From assembly GCF_029945965.1 (NCBI RefSeq), contig NZ_JAQSDO010000015.1, forward strand, positions 620,001-684,000: a stretch of 64,000 bases of DNA, written 5' to 3'. The position numbers were made by a program, and so were the translations under genes. Below the pieces are notes generated by a model, which had not been told where the DNA came from, ran no database searches, and was given only the letters and a program-made list of their open reading frames with translations. The stretch's first letter is position 1; the number at the start of each line of letters is the position of its first letter. Shown here piece after piece: positions 56,169-64,000 of the stretch. The stretch is from Thermomonas sp. (GTDB lineage Bacteria; Pseudomonadota; Gammaproteobacteria; Xanthomonadales; Xanthomonadaceae).

Positions 56169-56930
56169 TTAAACCGGGGCCGTAGCTGCCAGCAACGAAA
56201 CAGGCTGTCCGCGAAATATGGCCGCCCAGTTTCCTGGTGGCTCATCGGCATCCAGTAACCCGGCCAGTGCCTGCATGTAATCGTCCCGTGACCAGGTTTC
56301 CACGCCCAGCCGGCGGGTATGGTCGTTTGGTACCTGCGCATCGACCAATGGCCATCCGCGCTGATCCAGATGCCTTGCCAGTGCTACCAGCGCGACCGTC
56401 GAAGCACCGGATTCGGCGGAGTACATGCTCTCGCCACAGAACATCCGACCGACGTTGAGGCCGTACAGGCCGCCAACCAGCCTGCCTCCACCAGGCACGC
56501 TTCCGTCGAATACCTCGACGCTGTGCGCATGTCCAAGCCGATGCAGCGCGATGTAAGCGCTTTGCATCGACGGAGTAATCCAGGTTCCACGCTGACCGGC
56601 GCGCCTAGCACTGGCACATGCCGCAATGACCCTTTCGAATGCAGTATCCATTCGCACGATCCAGTTCGAACCGCGCAGGCTGCGGCGCAGCCGCGTCGGC
56701 AGGCGGACCGCGTCGGTGCGGAACACCGCGCGTCTCGAAGGGCTCCACCACAGGATCGGTTCGTCGTCCGAATACCAGGGAAAGATGCCGTTGCTATAAG
56801 CGTTGAGCAGGCGCTCTGGGGAAAGATCGCCACCAAATGCGAGCAGGCCATCCGGTTCCACAAGTGCAGTACCTGGCGGTGGGAATGCTGCGTTTGGGTC
56901 CAGCGGCAACTGCGGAAGCTGCAGGCTCAC
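56169..56930 (-). CDS. aat: leucyl/phenylalanyl-tRNA--protein transferase (GTG start)
   Basis: FPPPGTALVEPDGLLAFGGDLSPERLLNAYSNGIFPWYSDDEPILWWSPSRRAVF; GTGA overlap with the upstream gene. Confidence 0.96.
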   Translation of the reverse strand: MSLQLPQLPLDPNAAFPPPGTALVEPDGLLAFGGDLSPERLLNAYSNGIFPWYSDDEPILWWSPSRRAVFRTDAVRLPTRLRRSLRGSNWIVRMDTAFERVIAACASARRAGQRGTWITPSMQSAYIALHRLGHAHSVEVFDGSVPGGGRLVGGLYGLNVGRMFCGESMYSAESGASTVALVALARHLDQRGWPLVDAQVPNDHTRRLGVETWSRDDYMQALAGLLDADEPPGNWAAIFRGQPVSLLAATAPV

Positions 56931-58059
56931 GCCACATCCACCATGCGGAACGGCGAATGTGCGCTGAGTTGCTGGAGATGCTGGCGAACCGAGTCGCGTT
57001 CTTCCGCGCACCATTGCTTGAGCGCCATCGCGAAACGCGGATCGGCCAGCAGATGCCGGCTGCGCACCAGCGATGGCAGGAAACCGCGGGCGATCTTGTG
57101 CCGACCTTGAGCACCAGGCTCGAACATCGTCAGTCCTTCGCGCAGGCAGTAGTCGATGCCTTGGTAGTAACACGTCTCGAAATGCAGGCCCGGCAACAGT
57201 TCTGATGCACCCCAGTAACGACCGTACAGGGTGTCGCCGCCACGCAGGCAGAGCGCGCCGGCAATCGGCACGCCGTCCAGCTCGGCCAGGAACATCACCA
57301 ACTGGCGCGGCATCGTGCTGGCCAGGTGGCGCAGGAAGTCGAGCGTCAATGCCGGCGAATTGCCATATTCGGCAAACGTCTGCAGGTAGAAACCATGCAT
57401 CGCGGCCAGGTCATCATCCGTCGCTTCACCGCCATGCACGATGCGGAACTGGATGCCGGCATCGCGCATCTTGCGCCGCTCCTGGCGGATGTTCTTGCGA
57501 TGCTTGTGGTCCATCGCACCGAGGAAATCCTCGAACGTGTTCCAGCCGACGTTGTTGTGCCAATGGAACTGGATGTCTTCACGCAACATCCAGTCTGTAT
57601 CGAAGGCGGTATCGTCCAATTCGGTATGGAAATTGACGTGTGCCGATGACAGTTCCGTGGTGCGCATGTGCGTGCTGATCGCCTGCACCAATGCAACGCG
57701 TACATCACCATCGCGGGCGAGCAATCGCGCTCCGGTGACGGGCGAGTAGGGCACTGCAGCCAGCCACTTGGGGAAATAGTCCAAACCGTGCTGCGCGTAC
57801 GCATGCGACCAGGCGTGGTCGAACACGAATTCCCCGTGCGAATTGGCTTTCAGGTAGGCCGGCGCAGCCGCCACCAGCGCATCGCCATCCCATAGCGAGA
57901 TGTGATGCGGGGTCCAGCCCCATTCCGCGCGCACGCAACCAGACGCCTCAAGCCCAGCCAGGAAGGCATGGGCGACGAATGGATTGCGCCCGTCGTGCAG
58001 CGCATCCCAATCGGCGGGACTGATTTCGGACAGCGCGCGATGGATGCGCGCCTGGATCA

Positions 58060-58060
<1 letters not shown>
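56927..58060 (-). CDS. GNAT/FemAB-like N-acetyltransferase (COG3146-type)
   Basis: HRALSEISPADWDALHDGRNPFVAHAFLAGLEASGCV...WSHAYAQHGLDYFPKWLAAVPYSPVTGARLL. Confidence 0.88.
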
Positions 58061-59187
<1,127 letters not shown>

Positions 59188-59189
59188 TC

Positions 59190-60257
59190 ATGCGCATCGG
59201 TGTACCCAAGGAAACCAAGACCCTGGAAGGGCGTGTAGCACTGGTGCCGGCTGCCGCAGGCGACCTGGTCAAGCGTGGCCATGAGGTGTGGGTGGAGCAG
59301 GGCGCGGGCATCAAGTCCGGGTTCAAGGACGAGCAGTACACCAAGCTTGGTGTGCACATCGCGCCGGATGCCGCCGCGCTGTACGAGAAGGGCGAAATGA
59401 TCGTCAAGGTCAAGGAACCGATCGAAGGCGATTTGGCGCTCCTGCGCAAGGATCACCTGTTGTTCTGCTACCTGCACCTGGCCGCCGAACCGGCGCTGAC
59501 CAAGCGCCTGCTGGATATCGGCTTGACTGGTATCGCGTTCGAAACCGTCGAATTGCCCAATGGCGACCTGCCGTTGCTGGCGCCGATGTCGATCATCGCC
59601 GGCAAGATCGCGGTGCAGGTCGGAACCACGCTGCTGCATATGCCGGAGGGCGGCAAGGGCAAGCTGCTTGGCGGCCTGCCATCGACCGAGCGCGGCAAGG
59701 TGGTGGTGTTCGGCGCCGGCAAGGCTGGTGGTGCATCGGCGGCACTGGCGGCAGCTGCAGGCTGCAATGTGGTGGTATTCGAGATGCGTACCGACCGCAT
59801 GGACGAAATGATGCGGCTCGGTCCGAACGTCACCGCCCTGTATCCCTACCATGACGTGGTCATGCGTGAACTGGCCAACGCGGACCTGGTGGTCGGCGCG
59901 GTGCTTGTGACCGGCGCGCGCGCGCCGCACGTGGTCACCCGCGAGATGCTGCGAACGATGGAAGAAGGCAGCGTGATGGCAGACATCTCCATCGACCAGG
60001 GCGGCTGCTTCGAGACCTCGCGTCCGACCACCTGGAAGGACCCGACCTACGTGGAAGAGGGCGTGACGCATTTTTGCGTAACCAACATGCCGGGTTCGGT
60101 GCCGCAGACCAGCTCGCAGGCGATCTGCGCGGCGATCCTTCCGTGGGTCAACAAGCTTGCCTCCGGCAACTGGCGCGACAACCAGGCGCTACTACGCGGG
60201 ATCAATGTTGAAGCCGGAAAACTGGTCCATCCGGCGCTGCAGGGTATGAAACTTTGA
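59190..60257 (+). CDS. ald: alanine dehydrogenase
   Basis: [40 protein letters not shown]...; [17 protein letters not shown]. Confidence 0.95.
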   Translation: MRIGVPKETKTLEGRVALVPAAAGDLVKRGHEVWVEQGAGIKSGFKDEQYTKLGVHIAPDAAALYEKGEMIVKVKEPIEGDLALLRKDHLLFCYLHLAAEPALTKRLLDIGLTGIAFETVELPNGDLPLLAPMSIIAGKIAVQVGTTLLHMPEGGKGKLLGGLPSTERGKVVVFGAGKAGGASAALAAAAGCNVVVFEMRTDRMDEMMRLGPNVTALYPYHDVVMRELANADLVVGAVLVTGARAPHVVTREMLRTMEEGSVMADISIDQGGCFETSRPTTWKDPTYVEEGVTHFCVTNMPGSVPQTSSQAICAAILPWVNKLASGNWRDNQALLRGINVEAGKLVHPALQGMKL

Positions 60258-60302
60258 CGTACTATCAACGGTCTAGGGGAACTTCCTGAGGTCTGATCAC
60301 AG

Positions 60303-62681
60303 GTGGCACGCAGCGCGCCCGACATCGTGAAGGCTGGCCGCAAGCCGGCCGCCAGGCAGGACAAGGCCAAGCCTGCCGTGAATCCACGCAGGCAGCGGCT
60401 ATGGCGCGATCTCGCGTTGATCGCGATTGCGCCATTGTTGCTGTATCTGCTTGCCTGCCTGTTCAGTTATTCCCCGCTGGATCCAGGTTACGACCGCGAT
60501 TACAGCCTGCTGGCGCCAATCCACAACATCGGCGGTCTCGCCGGCGCATGGATCGCGAGTTTCCTGTTGTTCCTGTGCGGATACGTGGCGTTCCTGCTGC
60601 CCATCGTGCTGGGTGCGATCGCCTGGATTGCCCTGTTCGGCATGGATATCGACGGCGATGGCGAGGTCGATCTGGGACCGGCATTGCGGCTGGTGGGCAT
60701 CGTCGGTTTCCTGGTTGCCAGCTGCGGACTATTGAACCTGCGCATTGCAGGATCCAACGAGCTTTCGTCCGGTAGTGGCGGCGTGCTTGGCACGCTGGTG
60801 GGCAATTCGCTGAACCTGTTGTTCGGACCGCTTGGCGCGAACCTGTTCCTGCTCAGCCTGTTGCTGATTTCGGTCACGCTGGCGACTGGCCTGTCCTGGC
60901 TGGCAGTGATGGACCGCGTCGGCCAGTGGACGCTTGCATTGCCAGACACGCTGGGAAAATTGTTTCGCCGTAGCGGCAAGCAGGCCAGCGAATGGAGCGA
61001 GGCGCGAGCTTTCCGCGAAGAACGCGATCAGATGCGCAAGGTCGATTCCGGCCTGCGTGCCAAGCGCGCGCCAGTCAAGATCGAACCGCCGGCTGCACCC
61101 GTCATCGAGAAGAGCGAGCGCGCCAAGCGCGAGCAGCAGATCCCGCTGTTCCATGTCGGCGACGGCTCCGGCATTCCGCCATTGGCCTTGCTGGATGACC
61201 CCAAGCCGCAGCCGAAGGGTTATAGCGAGGAGACCCTGGAAACCCTATCGCGGCAGATCGAATTCAAGCTCAAGGATTTCCGCATCGATGCCGAAGTTGT
61301 CGGCGCGTATCCGGGGCCGGTGATCACCCGCTTCGAAGTACAGCCCGCGCCTGGCGTAAAAGTCAGCCAGATCAGTTCGCTGGACAAGGACATCGCCCGC
61401 GGCCTGAGCGTGAAGTCGGTGCGTGTGGTCGATGTGATCCCGGGCAAGTCGGTGATTGGCCTGGAAACCCCGAACACCCATCGCGAGATGATCTATCTCA
61501 GCGAGCTGCTGCGCTCAAAGGAATACGACAAGTCCAGCAGCCCACTCACACTGGCGCTGGGCAAGGACATCGCTGGCCGACCGACCGTGGCGGATCTTTC
61601 GCGCATGCCGCACCTGCTGGTCGCCGGCACCACGGGTTCCGGCAAGTCGGTCGCGGTCAACGCGATGGTCCTGAGCCTGCTGTACAAGGCGTCCGCCAAG
61701 GAAGTGCGGATGCTGATGATCGACCCGAAAATGCTGGAGCTTTCGGTCTACGAGGGCATCCCGCACCTGCTGGCGCCGGTGGTCACCGACATGAAGGAAG
61801 CCGCGAATGGTCTTCGCTGGTGCGTTGCGGAAATGGAGCGCCGTTACAAGCTGATGAGTGCGGTTGGCGTGCGCAACCTGGCTGGGTTCAACAAGAAGGT
61901 GCGCGACGCGATCGATGCCGGCCAGCCGATGATGGATCCGTTGTTCAAGCCAAATCCCGAGCTGGACGAAGCGCCGCGCCCGCTGCAGCCGTTGCCGTTC
62001 ATCGTCATCTTCATCGATGAATTCGCCGACATGATGGTCGTGGTCGGCAAGAAGGTCGAAGAACTCATTGCACGGCTGGCGCAAAAGTCACGTGCCGCCG
62101 GCATGCACCTGATCCTGGCCACCCAGCGACCCTCGGTGGACGTCATCACCGGGTTGATCAAGGCCAACATCCCGACCCGCATCGCGTTCCAGGTCAGTAG
62201 CAAGATCGACAGCCGCACCATCCTCGACCAGTCCGGTGCGGAGACACTGCTGGGCCACGGCGACATGTTGTACATGCCACCGGGCACCGCCATGCCCGAG
62301 CGCGTGCACGGCGCCTTTGTCAGCGACGAGGAAGTGCATCGCGTGGTCCAGCACCTGCGCCAGAGCGGCGGCGGTACCGATTACATCGAAGGTGTGCTGG
62401 AAGATTCACAGACCATGTACGACGGTACCAGCGTGGGCGCAACCGGCTTGTCGGAGGCGAGCAGCGGGGGCGGAGACGAATCCGATCCGCTCTACGACGA
62501 GGCCGTGAGGATCGTCACCGAGACCCGCCGCGCCTCGATTTCCGGCGTGCAGCGCCGGCTGAAGATCGGCTACAACCGTGCGGCGCGCATGGTCGAGGCG
62601 ATGGAAGCGGCTGGCGTGGTCAGCACCCCGGAACACAACGGTGATCGCAGCGTGCTGGCACCGCCACCGCCACGACCATAA
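60303..62681 (+). CDS. ftsK: DNA translocase FtsK (GTG start)
   Basis: N-terminal TM region; Walker [16 protein letters not shown]-terminal gamma domain. Confidence 0.97.
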   Translation: MARSAPDIVKAGRKPAARQDKAKPAVNPRRQRLWRDLALIAIAPLLLYLLACLFSYSPLDPGYDRDYSLLAPIHNIGGLAGAWIASFLLFLCGYVAFLLPIVLGAIAWIALFGMDIDGDGEVDLGPALRLVGIVGFLVASCGLLNLRIAGSNELSSGSGGVLGTLVGNSLNLLFGPLGANLFLLSLLLISVTLATGLSWLAVMDRVGQWTLALPDTLGKLFRRSGKQASEWSEARAFREERDQMRKVDSGLRAKRAPVKIEPPAAPVIEKSERAKREQQIPLFHVGDGSGIPPLALLDDPKPQPKGYSEETLETLSRQIEFKLKDFRIDAEVVGAYPGPVITRFEVQPAPGVKVSQISSLDKDIARGLSVKSVRVVDVIPGKSVIGLETPNTHREMIYLSELLRSKEYDKSSSPLTLALGKDIAGRPTVADLSRMPHLLVAGTTGSGKSVAVNAMVLSLLYKASAKEVRMLMIDPKMLELSVYEGIPHLLAPVVTDMKEAANGLRWCVAEMERRYKLMSAVGVRNLAGFNKKVRDAIDAGQPMMDPLFKPNPELDEAPRPLQPLPFIVIFIDEFADMMVVVGKKVEELIARLAQKSRAAGMHLILATQRPSVDVITGLIKANIPTRIAFQVSSKIDSRTILDQSGAETLLGHGDMLYMPPGTAMPERVHGAFVSDEEVHRVVQHLRQSGGGTDYIEGVLEDSQTMYDGTSVGATGLSEASSGGGDESDPLYDEAVRIVTETRRASISGVQRRLKIGYNRAARMVEAMEAAGVVSTPEHNGDRSVLAPPPPRP

Positions 62682-62758
62682 GCTTTCCCGCGCCTGCGTA
62701 CATGCCCATTCAGCTTGGCTCGGACACACTGCATCGCAATGATGCAGGGAGCCATTCC

Positions 62759-63388
62759 ATGAGCAAAGCCATGAAAGTCCTTACCCACGCAGTCGCCATC
62801 GGCCTGCTGACCACGTTCGGTATCGCCAACGCCGGTGCGCGCGATGACCTCAACACCTTCACCAAGGGCCTGAAGGGCCTGGATGGGCATTTCACCCAAC
62901 AGGTGTTCGGCACCAACGGCAAGCAGAAAGAGCAATCCAGCGGCCGCGTGGCAGTCTCCGCGCCGCGGTTGTTCCGCTGGGAATACACCAAGCCATACCC
63001 GCAATTGATCGTGGCCGACGGCAGCACCGTATGGGTGCACGATCCCGACCTGCAGCAAGTCAGCAAACGCCCGCAAGGCGCCGAAGAAGCCAACAGTCCA
63101 CTCGCCATCCTGCTGGATCCGTCGAAGCTTGATCGCGATTTCGTGGTCAAGGACGCGGGCGCGGACAATGGCATCGAGTGGCTGCAGCTGACCCCGCGCA
63201 ATACCGATGCCGCGTTCAAATCCGCAAAGCTGGGTTTCAACGATTCCGGGCTTGCGCAGATGGAATACGTGGATGCACTTGGTCAGCGCACCCGCATCAC
63301 GTTTGATGACTGGAAGCGCAATCCCAGCTTCGCCAAGGGCACGTTCGTGTATGTACCCGCCAAGGGTGTGGATGTGATCGGCGGCTAA
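62759..63388 (+). CDS. lolA: outer membrane lipoprotein carrier protein LolA
   Basis: Signal peptide; DDLNTFTKGLKGLDGHFTQQVFGTNGKQKEQSSGRVAVSAPRLFRWEYTKPYPQLIVADG. Confidence 0.96.
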   Translation: MSKAMKVLTHAVAIGLLTTFGIANAGARDDLNTFTKGLKGLDGHFTQQVFGTNGKQKEQSSGRVAVSAPRLFRWEYTKPYPQLIVADGSTVWVHDPDLQQVSKRPQGAEEANSPLAILLDPSKLDRDFVVKDAGADNGIEWLQLTPRNTDAAFKSAKLGFNDSGLAQMEYVDALGQRTRITFDDWKRNPSFAKGTFVYVPAKGVDVIGG

Positions 63389-63433
63389 GCGCTGACCGGA
63401 CCGCAACCATTCCAAGTCGCCCTACAATGTCGG

Positions 63434-64000
63434 ATGCCCAGCAAGTCGCTCTTGCCCGATAACCCGACGGACACTACAAACCAGGCCTTGCGGCCGCTTG
63501 CCGAGCGCATGCGTCCGCGCACGCTGGACGAGATGGTGGGGCAGAAACGCTTGCTCACGTCTGGTTCGGCGTTGCGCCGCGCCATCGAAGGCGGGCACAT
63601 GCATTCGATGATCCTGTGGGGTCCCCCTGGTTGCGGGAAGACCACCTTGGCCTTGTTGCTTGCACGCTATGCGGATGCCGAGTTCGTGGCGATTTCCGCC
63701 GTCCTCAGCGGCCTGCCGCAGGTGCGTGAAGTATTGGCCGAGGCCCAGCGAAGGTACGATACAGGCCGTCGCACCGTGCTGTTCGTCGACGAGGTACATC
63801 GCTTCAACAAGGTGCAGCAGGATGCATTCCTGCCGCATATCGAACGCGGCAGCATCATTTTCGTTGGTGCCACGACCGAAAACCCGTCTTTCGAACTGAA
63901 CTCCGCGCTGCTGTCACGCTGCCGCGTGCATGTGCTGGAGGCGGTTTCCGCCGACGACATCGTCATCGCATTGAAGCACGCGTTGCAGGATGCCGAACAT
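63434..64000 (+). CDS. rarA: replication-associated recombination protein RarA (MgsA), partial at right edge
   Basis: Not in the ORF track (edge). Reads [42 protein letters not shown]...[26 protein letters not shown]...[51 protein letters not shown]. Confidence 0.95.
   Translation, partial: MPSKSLLPDNPTDTTNQALRPLAERMRPRTLDEMVGQKRLLTSGSALRRAIEGGHMHSMILWGPPGCGKTTLALLLARYADAEFVAISAVLSGLPQVREVLAEAQRRYDTGRRTVLFVDEVHRFNKVQQDAFLPHIERGSIIFVGATTENPSFELNSALLSRCRVHVLEAVSADDIVIALKHALQDAEH

Overview
Chromosomal window of a high-GC gammaproteobacterium, most likely Xanthomonadaceae/Lysobacteraceae judging by gene content and synteny; genus not determinable here. Left end (1-10.7 kb): copper/silver resistance locus, with a minus-strand copL-copA-copB-cytochrome c operon divergent from a small Cys/Met-rich protein gene and an RND efflux operon (TolC-like, CusB-like, CusA-like). 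At 10.7-11.7 kb there is a lower-GC islet: one ORF plus an attC-like hairpin that resembles an integron gene cassette. Then come a CHASE/PAS histidine kinase and housekeeping blocks: smpB-ratA-rnfH-bamE-fur, recN-hrcA-grpE-dnaK-dnaJ, DUF1631, dapB-carA-carB-greA. From 31 to 51 kb lies an rpf/DSF quorum-sensing neighbourhood: rpfE-like, recJ, acyltransferase, VIT/vWA/DUF2135 protein, prfB with a +1 programmed frameshift, lysS, rpfG, rpfC, rpfF, rpfB, acnA/rpfA. The right end is hflD-mnmA-nudix, clpS-clpA, infA-aat-GNAT-trxB, ald, ftsK-lolA-rarA. No tRNA, rRNA, CRISPR array, transposase or prophage was recognised. The most interesting items are the attC-like cassette, the recJ-prfB two-gene insertion in the rpf cluster, a GTAG-type inverted REP pair, repeat-built metal-binding regions in CopB and CusB, and several regulatory-site candidates. 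All functional calls come from reading translations and motifs, without database searches.
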